The notes under the pieces: generated by a model
Databases searched by the model: none
What the model was told of the DNA's origin: nothing
Seen by the model: the letters and a program-made list of their open reading frames with translations, nothing else
Shown here: positions 22,626 through 33,860 of the stretch, one piece after another
Numbering within the stretch: the stretch's first letter is position 1
How the letters are laid out: the number at the start of each line of letters is the position of its first letter
Position numbers and translations under genes: made by a program
NCBI GenBank assembly: GCA_949361645.1
Contig: OX442417.1
Location: 4,318,319-4,382,318 of the forward strand
Origin: Spongilla lacustris
Lineage: Eukaryota; Porifera; Demospongiae; Spongillida; Spongillidae
Reading direction: 5' to 3'
Length of the DNA stretch: 64,000 bases

Positions 22626-23240
22626 TAACGGCGATAAATACACTGTAGTTAGATTGGTTACAATGACAAACCGATATGTGGTTTTAACTTGTCACATGCG
22701 CGTAAATACAGCGATATTAAATTGGTTGCTATGTCAAACCAAAATGCGGAGTAATAACCTTTTTCTACCTACGTACAGTACAATGTTTCAAAGAATACCA
22801 ACGATAAATGGAATATTTTAACAAAATTGAAACCACACATTCAATAATACCAAAGCCCTCCTAGATGGTGCTTTATATCTACCCGATGCACTCACTCATC
22901 CCAATGAGCCCCTGAATGGGGCCCGTGCCAGCTCTCGACGGCATTGATTGGCTTAACTTGTGACAAGGTTGATTTGACAACACGTATGTCTCAATTTGCA
23001 AATAAATCAAAGCGATATGCATCAGGCTATTATATCCGGCAGCCAGCGATATGCATGCATCAGGTAGACTACTACATCCATTCCTATATATCAGCCAGCC
23101 TGGTGACTGCTATAAATCGACTGAGGTTCAGTTCATACAATTTTAGACATCATTAATCAAATACGTTCACAGCCCAGTAGTTTAAGAGATGCATGCACAC
23201 TTGTGGTGTATACGTGCATAAAAGTATGTACGTGCTTAAA

Positions 23241-26200
23241 ATGACAATATCTTTCAGACGACAAATGGCTACAAATGCTTGTGCATTAGAAGTCGAAGAA
23301 ACAGATGACATGGTTTCAAAATTACCCCCGGCAAAGATACGTGAAGAGCTCATGGATGCGATACGTGAAAATGATTATGCAACTGTTGACCTAGTTGTTA
23401 GCAATGTGATGAGAATAATACAAATTATATGTGAACACATGAAGACAAAGAAGTATGAAAAAAAGTGCGAAGTTCAATCTATGTTGGATTCTAACACTAA
23501 AGTAAGTTTTCAGCATATGCATGCAGTAAAATACGTATTAGAGCTACATTCTCTTTTATTTTGGCAGGCAATTTTTGACCGTATGCCAAATCCAGGTAAA
23601 ATGAGAATAGCATTCATCAAAGCAGCAACATTCGCACATGGTTCACCGGATGTATGTATTGGAGTAGCTTCCATAATGTCCTACATACGTATCTGTGTCA
23701 CTGATCATTGCCTGCATGATTTTTATAGGAAAATAGGCTGAAGAAAATTCCTATTTCAATCACCAAAGTAAGTTTGCAGCAGAGCAATATACGTATTAGA
23801 GCTGCATTCTCTTCTTGTTTTGGCAGACAATGTTAGACAACATGAAATCATTTCCCAATGCAACAGAAGAATGCTTAGTGAATGTATGTATTGGAGTAGA
23901 TAATGTCCTTCAAACATCACTGATATCATGGTCTGCATTATGAGTTTATATGTATCCTTCAATAATGCCTGAAAAACTTACTGTGCATGCGGATTTGTTC
24001 ACACTTCCAGGAATGGCCACTACTTATTGCAGCTGGGTGTGGATATAAGAAGTCTTTTAAAGAAGTGTGGAAGGTAAAGCCAAATAAAAGATTTGGAACA
24101 GATCTACTTGGGAATAACTGCTTGGTTAGAGCTATTAAAAGAAAAAAGAGGTAAGTTGCAAGGCACAATCGCCAAGTGTACATGTGTACCCTGTTTTTAT
24201 AGGGAAGTAGTAAAAGTTATACTAAAATCGGAAGATACAGAGGCAGTTATGCATTTGATGAAAGTGTACTTAGAAAAGAAAAAAACTATATTTGGATACA
24301 CATATGAAACTCCACTGAGGATGTTGATCAAAACTATGCCAGGTAGCACATCAGCCTGATTGAATTGTGATAATATCTTTCTTTTTTTAAATTAGATATG
24401 GCAAAACTCTTCCTGGATTTATGTGATGCTGAAACTACAAAGAAAAGTAAGCTATGTCAAAAAGAGGTGAAAGATTTGTTATTATAGTGCCAGTTGACAT
24501 GTCTTCTGCTGTCAATCGCTACATGAAGCCTGATGTTCATATTCATAGCCTTGCATGGTTGAATTTTGTCGCAAGCTTGCTTCAAATATCCATCTTATGG
24601 CATTCCTTTGCTGCCTCACAGTTCAAGTTGACCAAGTTCATAGCAACGTTTAAATCAAGCTGAACTTCAGCGTTTTCATGCAATTATGCAAGTACATTGC
24701 TAACATAGACAGCCTCTCACATATTTCAATAATGAAATATGCAAAAAAAAACTTGAAAAATACATGTGCAACTTACATTATAATTATTACATTACACTCG
24801 CAATACACATAAGAAAAAGAGACATACATCATGTTGTACATATGAGCTATGTATCCACTGGAGTAACATCCCAGCATCTATGCCACAAATATCCTGCTGC
24901 AGCAGAATGCTATAATGCCTAAGTCTTTAATTTACTCTGTTTTAAATTGCCACTTTTTGATACTCAACAGTTTTTAATTTTTTTTTTACATGGTTTTTTT
25001 TTACAGCTCAGAAACACTCAGATCAACAGATTACAAAGAAAGGTTGTACCAACTGCTATTCGGGAAGGAAAGGTAAGTGTGTGAACGCTTCGATTACAGC
25101 TCCTCAGACATCGTCGCAGCCACTGCTCCCTAAAGGAAAGAAAGGAAGTATAAGAATAATAATTATTTTAAACACAGAACACAAGTTAAAAGTTAGCCGG
25201 TGTCCTGGAAGGACACACTAAGGGACTTCAGAGCTAACATCTACCCTGACCAAGTCCTCCATGTAGACTGGCAATGGCTTGGTGCTTAGAAAGATTGTAC
25301 CTAGTGGCCAGGCAAGAAGCCATTCATGCCAAGTGTTGTCACCCTAACACCCATAGGTTTCCGCAACTAGTAGGACGCACTTCCACACAAGTTAACTACC
25401 ATTGGCATTCTTTTGCATCATTCACATTTAGCAGAAATGTGCTCATCACCACTTATATATATTAATTGTATGCATATATTAACCTCTCTATTTTCTCATC
25501 ATTACAGATAAGACTAGTGATAATGAGAGGGCATTTATTGGTGATGCTGAGTGGGCATTAATTGATGATGCTGAGTGGGCATTAATTGATGACGATGATA
25601 TGGTTAACTCTTCAATGGAGAATAGACCTGCATCAGTGTGTACTCAAGTCAAAAAATGGCTGCACAAAGAAAGGCAGGAACCAGGCAACCATGTGCTAAA
25701 CTGCATTGTAAGCAATCTGTAGTTGGTTATGTGTCAATTTAGATGCAACAACATGTGCAGGATTCAAACCACAGGTTAACACTTATGAAACACCCATTCA
25801 TATCATGCAGGATTGATCAGAAGTGGAAAGCTGCAAAGTTCATATATATATTTTTATTCATCCTGTACACTAGTTCTTACTGCGTACTCTTTCATTACTC
25901 AAAATCCAGTATTGTCTTCCACCTGTAAGTGGCTAAGTATTCTACACACATGTATAGAAAAGTGATGTACTTGCATGTACATTAAAGAAAACATCCATAC
26001 TTTACATTTTACATCAGGTAACAACACAACACTTGGTTTAGATGGAAACATGAGCTCCACTTCTGAAAAAAACAGTTTAAATTTAAATCATCAAAATCCT
26101 CCTATAGATATAAACTGCTGTAAGTGTACTCTTATCACACCATATTTCATTACACACTTTTCACCAGCCTTTAGATTATGTGCTGCTATCATAGTAATTA

Positions 26201-28150
26201 TCTTTGCTGTACTGCACATTGCACTTGAAACGCTGAAAGTCTTTGCGTATAGAGCTAGTTATTTTGTCAGTTTGGAAAACCATGTAAAAAATTTATTTTC
26301 ATTGGATCAATTGTCTACACCTCAAACTTTGAAAGGCAGTGCAATTGCATCGATGAAAAACGATGGCAACTTGGGGCTTTTGTCTTGTTCTGTGCGTGGT
26401 TAAATTTCGATCATTGCACTGTTGAAGGACAATCCAACCTTTGGGACTCCTATCAAATTACTATTCAACATATGCTACAAATACATAAAGCTGGTCTATC
26501 TACCAATATTGCTTATGATATCATTTGCCCTTCCTTTCTACATGGTGTTTGTGATTAATGACAATGGAATGGTGAGTTTAATTTTGCATTTCTGTTAAGT
26601 ATGTCATTCGGGCATTGAAATTTCAGAACAGCATCAATAGATTCAGTAAACCTTCTTGGTCTCTACTGAGTTACTGGGTTGGTCAAACAGGAGACACTGG
26701 TTTCAGTGATGTGTTCTTGGGTGCTCCTTTGCCATACATACCAACAGCAGCAATACTTTTTGTTATTTTCCTTGTTGTGGTGCCTGTTCTTTTCAACAAC
26801 ATGCTGGTATGAATGAAATGTGATGTGTTGTACTTAAAATTTCACATGTCCATATCTGTACAGATAGGACTTGCAGTTGGAGATGTGGGTGCAGCTTATG
26901 AAGAAGCAGAATTGAACAACATTGCCAGCCAAGTACAAAAAATTCAAGCAGTATCATTTATATCGTAATAACATCATCACCATTGGAACCATAATAGCTC
27001 CATTGATATCATTATACACTTGCAGTGATTAGAAATGCACAAATGCTTGGGAAATGATTGTGCTAGCATAACAAGGTTCTTTATTTTCTGCATAATATTT
27101 ATTGTTAGCTGAATTTGTAATTAGTCCAAGCCAATGCATTTTTCTTCCTGGTACAAACTTTGTCACCTTAGTATAGTAATACATTATAAATGTTTGTAGA
27201 ATGCTTGCTTATGTGCACCTTAAGCGTTAAAGGCAATACTAGATCTTATAGTCCCATAATAGATGACTACTTTGTTTTATAGAGTTTCAACGTGACTTAC
27301 ACACAATTTAATTTGTGTTTAATAATGTTTAATAATGTAATACACCAAATATGTATAGCTTTTGGATTGTACTTACAATCCAAAAGCTATACATATTTGG
27401 TGTATTACATTATTAAACATTATTAAACACAAATTAAATACATTATTAAACACACATTAAATACACATTATTGTGTATTACATGATTAAACTCAACCTTT
27501 TGCCAACCAGTTATGCCAATACTTGCCTTATTGCATATTCATATTTCATTTGAAATTATTACATTCACTAAATTATCATTAATAGTTTTAATCAAATTAT
27601 ATCTCTGTCACAATCAGTTTACCTGTTTCATAGAAAATTTCACCTCTCCTCACTTCAGATTAAGTTCATTCTTTTTGTTGAAGATACAGTCCCAGGATCA
27701 TTGATGAGAATGTTAATGGGTGCAACATCCAGTAGGAGCTGCTGTGATAATTTGCAGAATATTGTTCACAATTTTTTTACGCATCTTGATACTAAGGAAA
27801 AAGTCAACACAGTGGAGAAGGAAGACTTATTAGCAATAGAGGATAACTTTATGGAAGAACTGGACGATGTGAAGGAGCAGCTTGCTACTATGCTGCAGAG
27901 TAAGGAGCAACTTGCTATGATGAAGCAGACTATGGAGCAACTTGCTATGATGAAGCAGACTATGGAGCAACTTGCTACAATAACTATGAAGCAGACTATG
28001 GAGCAACTTGCTACTATGAATTGGACTATGGAGGAACTTGCTACTATGAAGCAGACTATAGAGCAACTTCCTACTATGAAGCAGACTATGGAGCAACTTA
28101 CGACTATCCTAGAGGATATCAAACAATCAAAATATGTAGCAGCTGATTAA
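23241..28150 (+). CDS. TRPA-like cation channel, 15 exons
   Basis: Exons with consistent phases: 23241(or ATG 23265)-23501, 23568-23651, 23729-23767, 23827-23883, 24011-24150, 24203-24342, 24396-24446, 25007-25072, 25508-25707, 25743-25908, 26018-26119, 26168-26571, 26627-26806, 26864-26932, 27659-28150; about 808 residues. Ankyrin-like pieces (EWPLLIAAGCG; YETPLRMLIKTMP) precede a pre-S1 phrase TLMKHPFISC. S1 is in exon 10 and S2-S5 in exon 12 (WQLGAFVLFCAWLNF at S3/S4). The pore is in exon 13 (LLSYWVGQTGDTGFSDVF), and S6 runs into the family hallmark IGLAVGDV. The C-terminus is a repetitive coiled coil. The ankyrin region is short for TRPA, so 5' exons may be missing. Two compensating frameshifts lie in exon 12 (about 26356-26409, with an in-frame TAA at 26401). 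The exon 10 donor CCA|GTATTG is weak but is the one giving a compatible phase. Confidence 0.8.
27306..27439. repeat. Perfect 65-bp palindrome in TRPA intron 14
   Basis: Left arm 27306-27370 and right arm 27375-27439 are exact reverse complements by eye, separated by a 4-base loop (ACTT). Tandem phrases (TTAATAATG) extend beyond the right arm. There are no obvious coding contents. Confidence 0.9.
27886..28110 (+). repeat. Tandem coding repeat in the channel C-terminus
   Basis: About 33-36-base units encode MKQTMEQLA(M/T) seven or so times in the last exon. The residue pattern is amphipathic and predicts a coiled coil, as used for tetramer assembly in several TRP channels. The repeats are close in DNA sequence, so the array probably expanded recently. 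Confidence 0.8.
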
Positions 28151-28787
28151 ACTTTTACTTGTTGGGATAATAATTATTAGCACAAACATGAATGAAGTTC
28201 AAATAAATCTATATAAGCATGCAGTTTATATACATGTGTAATATCAGGGGCAAAATATCCAGAGATGGTGGCTGAGCCATTTTGCTATAATAAGGTTGAA
28301 GGTCAGAAATGAAGGTCAGCGAGGAGCACTGCTTTGGCTTTGTTGGAGATGGTTGCTAGGCACCATTACAATGGGGCAGAGACCCTGTCAAAATTGGTAA
28401 TGGATTGAGGGAGATCAAGATTAGGAACCATTAGTGATGTCTATGACCAGCCACAACTTGATTGCTACCTACAACTCTGAAAACCTGGTCAGGAGATGAA
28501 GGCCAAGTACACCCCATACCCTACATGTAAACCTACCAGGGACCATGTGGGGGTGGTGGTGGGTGGGGCGTGTGCCTGTTGACAATGGCAATGGTGCACC
28601 ATCAATGGACTGCAGGAATTCACTCCCTACACCCTCACCCTCACCATCACTGTCTGTCATGGTGGAAGAGCACAGTAGTATATTATCGTTCACTTTCCAA
28701 CATGTAGGATCTAGAGAGGCTCAATCAAGTGATTTCCTTCAACATGAAGTATTTGAATAAATGCTTTATTAGCCATTAGGTAGGATA
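28151..28787. other. 3' flank of the channel gene
   Basis: It may include the 3' UTR (ATTAAA/AATAAA-like AATAAATC at about 28202). No other gene seen. Confidence 0.4.
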
Positions 28788-28795
28788 GATTCAGG

Positions 28796-29657
28796 TAGGG
28801 TCAACTATCGATAAGGTTTGTCCTTACCGCTTACCGGTTATCCGATACCGTTAAGCAACCGGTAAGACACTTTCTTAATCATTACCTTTCAATAGGAGGT
28901 AACTTCTAACCGAATATTATCGGTAACACTCGGCTTTCTTATTGATTTTTTATATTTCTTGTACATGTACTGGCCTTCCAAATAATTATTGGTCAAAATT
29001 AACCGATGAATAATTACAAGAGGGAATTTTCGCACTACAACATGAATACATGAAGTTGTTTCTAACTCTGTGACGTCAGAGCAACGAACTGTGCGTTTGC
29101 GGACACACGTACACGTAACCGATATAAATCAATATATATATACGGTCCGCTGGTGTACAATTACAGAGACTTGACGTTTTTAAATTACATGTATAAAAAT
29201 AAAGCTACTAGATAAGAAACACCACAGGCTAAAACGTTTCGTCATCACAAAAACCTAGCTAGGGTCCATATGATCAAGTTGCCATTGCAGCTTCCTTGCA
29301 AAATATCAGCTTATTCCGAAGGAGATTATTGGCCATCGAAGGCCAACCAAAGTACGAAATTAAATGGATAGGTTGGACCAAGGACCATCACACAACACTT
29401 GGGAACCCATCAATAACCTTGCAGGCTATGGAGGAATGCATGCAAGGAACTAAGAAGGAAGGCCACAAAGCCCACAACCTACTGGATCACGGATGCCAAA
29501 TTAAATGATACTAGGATGCCAACAGATACCCTTTAGCGGTAATCATTACCGTTCAGTAAGAAAGTTTATCGGTAAGTTTTTTATCGATAGGCGTAGAGTA
29601 ATTTCAGTAAATATTCGATATAAGGTGTTTACTTACTGATAATTACCGATAAGCCTA
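28796..29657. mobile_element. hAT-type element copy B
   Basis: It starts TAGGGTCAACTATCGATAA, like copy A. The right end is diverged (ACCGATAAGCCTA). The flanking 8-mers GATTCAGG (28788-28795) and GATTAAGG (29658-29665) form a target duplication with one mismatch. It lacks both insertions carried by copy A. At 29330-29450 it encodes a chromodomain-like phrase (GQPKYEIKWIGWTKDHHTT) on +, longer than in copy A. No transposase is present. Confidence 0.85.
29296..29508 (+). pseudogene. Chromodomain-like fragment inside hAT copy B
   Basis: RLLAIEGQPKYEIKWIGW followed by TKDHHTTLGNPSITLQ resembles the chromodomain core (Y.VKW.G....TWEP..NL), but the conserved Trp-Glu-Pro has become LGNP. It is open for 70 codons. 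Copy A preserves the first half only. It is either a relic of the autonomous element's protein or a captured host fragment; function is unlikely. Confidence 0.45.
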
Positions 29658-29665
29658 GATTAAGG

Positions 29666-31320
29666 CCTAACTGGCTCTGAATCATTTTCATACCAGCATT
29701 TATGTGGGTATCTCAAAGCCAATTACTTTGTTTTATCTAGTTTTCTAGCAGATGTAGCTGTATCTTTCTTTGTAGGAACACTTTCTCGTTTTGATTCAGT
29801 ACGGTGAACCTTTTTCTCTCAGCATGTCTGGGGTACTTTTGCAGCACAAATGTCCGGCTAGCTTCATTTATGGCAGCCATGCATATTTGGGCCTTCAATA
29901 ATGGACTATAATTACATTGTAGCTATAAATAAGGGCTGCTCTGCCGCTATGCATCGCGACTATAATATGCGACATATCTGGGGAAAATCGCGATACTTAA
30001 TTAAACGAGCATCGGATATGTTCATCCATACACATACCTTCCCCCTCCGTACACATATACCGTGCGCTATACCATCGAAATAAAAATGGCTAGTATTTAA
30101 AAGTGCAACGCTTATTCTTTTTTTTTTCGTAGGAGTATCATGTTATCATGTCGCGGAGGTGTTCACAGTTACGGAGATATTATCGTTTATAAACACGAGG
30201 CTTTTTTCCGATGGGGGGTGTATAAAAATTGCAACACGAACCACTCTGCATTATACCACTGAAAAATGGATTTACCCAATCGTTCTGGCAAGTATCATTT
30301 CTTTTCTGGTTGTGTAACTCATGCAGTGCGGCCGGAGCAAACCCTTTCTGAAGGTGCAGGGTAGGCTATAGGATAGCTAGACTCCCTTATACCAGCGAGG
30401 CAACATAAGGGAAACAGGGCAGCCTCAACTATTATTGCTCTAAAAGTGTTTCAGCATTTATATTGCGCCATACTGACAACTCCACCACACAACGGATGGA
30501 AACCCACACGGTTGATATTAAATTGACATTGTGCTTCCTCGGATCAGCTGCCTCTAAGGCTACCGTTTCTGTTTCACTATATCCCACTGGAGACAAAATA
30601 TTTGGATTGTGTGGTGAAACAAAATATGTGCCAATCGCATCTGCTTAACTACTATATCTGGGATGTCCACTAGTCTTTACCAGGAAAGACCTGTTCTGAG
30701 CCATGAAAATGTTTCATAAGCTGGCATATCCTAAAGGATCCAAGGAGATATTGTAACAACATTAGAAACATGTGCATGGACTTTTTCTGAGCGAGGTGTG
30801 ATGAGAAGGGTCAAAATATTTAGTAGTGAAATTTGATGTAAAATAGTATAAACATATTCACATTAAATTGACAACAGAGTTCCATCAAATTCAAGGACAG
30901 TATTCCTGCCAGACATGAACATGCTTAATAGAGTAAATTGGGAATACTCCAGTTCACAGATGGGGCTTTTCCCAGATACTTCTTGAGTGCTCCAAGAATG
31001 AACAGAAAATATAACATAGGGATAAAATTTTAACTCAAAGGGTATTATCATTTCACATCATTTGAGGCATATTTCCAATCTATCTGAATGAAAAGCTGTA
31101 TCACTTGGTGAGGAATAAAATTCTGTGTAATGGGCAATCTGCATATATTTTCATTTGCAGATTTCAGTTTAGATGTGTTGTGATCTGGTTTACCTTTAAC
31201 AGCTGGCCGATAAAGCAGTACAAGACTAAGCTAAGGAGAGTATATTCAACACTTCAAAAGTTGTGTATGCATGAAAGTATATTTTAATAATGAATTGAAA
31301 ATTGCCAATCACTATATGAC
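29666..31320. other. Non-coding stretch
   Basis: Several 60-codon frames are present without splice or family support. Nothing else could be identified. Confidence 0.4.
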
Positions 31321-31605
31321 TCTGGAAGCCTGGCAGAACGGGCTCGTATACTCTCCATTTCTTCTCTGCATGCCTCCTCGTGGCTACTGGTAGTCCCCTA
31401 GCTCCTCTAGGTTGGGGTTTGACATGGCTCCCAACAAAATGCAGCAGAGCATCAAATGGTGGCTTGGTCTGCCTCTAACACCAGATATAGGGGTATGTAC
31501 ATACTGTCCTGATAAAATTCTGACAATTCTCTGCAAATTTGTGGAGGGATGTAGTGGCGCTACATGTTTATTTGATTTCTGCAAAGAGCTTTATCGGATC
31601 CACAA
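31321..31605 (+). pseudogene. Retroelement C-terminal domain relic 1
   Basis: It reads LAERARILSISSLHASSWLL, then one frameshift near 31397, then IKWWLGLPLTPDIGVCTYCP. The order S.SS.HA..WL..VPS..LG......IKWWLGL..C..C matches the segment found after reverse transcriptase in predicted retroelement proteins of many aquatic invertebrates. It is too short and broken to be active. The exact retroelement clade is not determined. Confidence 0.55.
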
Positions 31606-31682
31606 CTAACGATGTGGCACATATGAACTCGGTACCGTTTTTAATGATGAATTTTAAGGTGCTTATCAGTGAAAACGTTATA

Positions 31683-31970
31683 CAGTGCCGTCCACCCACA
31701 AGTTCACACTCGCGCGCACTCGACTCGCACTCGACACGCGCTCGACTCGCGCGTGACTCGATCGAGTGCAATAATGACTCGCGCGCCTTAACTCAAAGCA
31801 AAACAGCTGGAACAAAAACATATACTATTAACTAACGTAATCATCTGTAGGTATGACGTAAATAGGTATTTGAGTGACGCTCGCAACAGCGCGCGTATCG
31901 AGGGCTAATTGCACTCACTCGACTTGCATACACGCGCGAGCGAATGTGAACTTGTGGGTGAACGGCACTG
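31683..31970. mobile_element. 288-bp MITE with TA target, CpG-rich
   Basis: Ends read CAGTGCCGTCCACCCACAAG and its inverse, flanked by TA at 31681-31682 and 31971-31972. Inside, overlapping ACTCG/CGCGCG strings give high CpG density, unlike the surroundings. The TA target fits Tc1/mariner-type MITEs. Confidence 0.8.
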
Positions 31971-32172
31971 TATTTCCACAACCATACATCCGCTTCTTGC
32001 CAAATTCGAGAAACTTATTGCCCCACCCTTACGTACATATAGTGTGATTTTGATGTTATAGATTCATTCTGCTGGCTGTATCCGAGGCTTGATAGGTCCC
32101 GGAGGTAAATCGTATCAAAACTCCAACACCGAACTAAATACTTTTAATGCCAAATTTTAATCACTAGTAGGA

Positions 32173-32722
32173 AAATGGTGTCCAACCAAACGGTGACTTT
32201 TCGCAATACTTTATAGCGTTGGTTCAGGCGAGGCTAAGTGTCAAACTTAGTGCAGCGGTGAACCATTTTTGAAATTTACATACGTGCCACACCTCCATTT
32301 CTACGTGACGTCAAACATTTATTGCTTATTGAATAAATGGACGCGATTCCACGTAAAAGAAATGTGTATTTGTCAGTGTTTAGGTAGAAAAGACGCTTCA
32401 TAAAATAAAGGCTGACATTGCCAAGTTCGGGTATAGCTAAACAAAATGGCTGACAGTAAAATCACGATTATATTCCCGCTCTATCGTCGTCTGATTCGAT
32501 GCCATCTTCATTAAGTTCAGATCCCTCATCAAAGTCATCTTCTGATTCGCTTCCTGAACTCTCCAAGTCTTCCGTGTTTATTCCGCGTGACGTCACGTAG
32601 AAATGGGGGTGTGGCACGTATGTAAAAATGGTTCACCGCTACACTAAGTTTGACACTAAGCCTCGCCTGAACCATCGCTATAAAGGTATTGCGAAAAGTC
32701 ACCGTTTGGTTGGACACCATTT
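32173..32722. mobile_element. 550-bp MITE with long inverted arms
   Basis: Arms of about 137 bases start AAATGGTGTCCAACCAAACG at the left and are inverted at 32588-32722. Left and right arms differ by small indels (for example one holds GTGACGTCA, the other GTGACGTCACG). No target duplication is certain. Non-coding. Confidence 0.75.
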
Positions 32723-33129
32723 ACGTTTTATGATCCCATCTGCTCAGAACTGGGTTGGAAGTGGTGTGTTGCACTAGTGGTGGAGACATTTGGTGTATGG
32801 GGAAGAACAGCAGGCCAGTTTTTTGCACAAGTTGCAGTCTGATTTGCAGCACAAGGCAATTCCCCTACATGTAAGGCTACCATGCTAAATTCCATGTACA
32901 TGTACAGCAGGCTAAGCCTACTTTTAGTTTGCATTCATCGCAATTAATGGATAGTTTTGTGAATGATTGATTGTGTATATAATTATGATTGTATTATAGT
33001 AATAACTGCTCTGTAATAACGATGATAAAAATATTCAATTATAATTATGATGGGATTAACGTACAAATAAAGTGACACCTATAAACTAATAAAGATATTA
33101 TTATTATTTAAATAAAGTCAGTAGGGACC
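32723..33129. other. Non-coding stretch
   Basis: AT-rich after 32940, with no gene. Confidence 0.4.
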
Positions 33130-33860
33130 ACATTCCTAGCAGGTATGGCCCTTGCTATGGCTCTAACCAGGGTAATATTTAGCCTCCCAAACATGTCACT
33201 GATCACCCTGGCTTTACGAGATGAAGAGTTGAAGTGGCAAGTAGAGGGAAGGTTCTTCTTAACCCAATTGCAGTATGTTTCTACTAGCTGCTAGAGGCAC
33301 ACATATACCCAGCCTATTTCAGCACAATTCAGGTCATTAGCTGTGTGCTTTCTCCTTTCTGCAGCTTCAGCAGCAGCACCCACCCTCATACTTACGTTAA
33401 CCAAAATAGCAGGGGTAAGAGGAGACGTGACTGTAATGTCAAAGGCAGCTGGCTTGAGTGCTAGTCCTGCTTCAAGTACATTAAAACATTGGAGTTAAGT
33501 CATAAACAAGTCGAAGGTTCCTGGCTTGCCCAAAGAACAAAGAGTTACTATTATCATGGGTGAGGTTACTTTCTGCCTCTATACCTTCCCATTCAGATAG
33601 GCCCTTAAACAGGTTTCACCGAGCAAGCCCATCAGCATGTCTGCAGTTTATTGTGGCGGGTTGGTACGATACATCTCCACCACACTTGCAGTTGCGTGCA
33701 TGATGTCCAAGGGGCATCAAGCACTCTACCAGGACAGAAATTGAGCCACCTGATATGTGTAGGCCCTGTCATCACTTGATGGCCACTGGAAGATTTGAGG
33801 GTGCCTAGGCCCTCAGAGGGGATGACAGGAAACATGAGATGAGCAGCATGAGGGGAGGAA
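33130..33860 (-). pseudogene. Retroelement C-terminal domain relic 2
   Basis: On the - strand, in order from 33830 down: FPVIPSEGLG, then LGHHARNCKCGGDV near 33700, then YCNWVKKNLPSTC and SDMFGRLNITLVRAIARAI near 33270-33140. These are the same blocks as relics 1, 3 and 4, spread over 700 bases with frame breaks between them. It is a dead retroelement 3' end. The name of the retroelement family is not certain. Confidence 0.6.

Noticed and set aside
27766..28122. 118-codon - strand frame reading CSIVCFIV repeats
   Set aside because: Shadow of the coding repeat in the channel's last exon.
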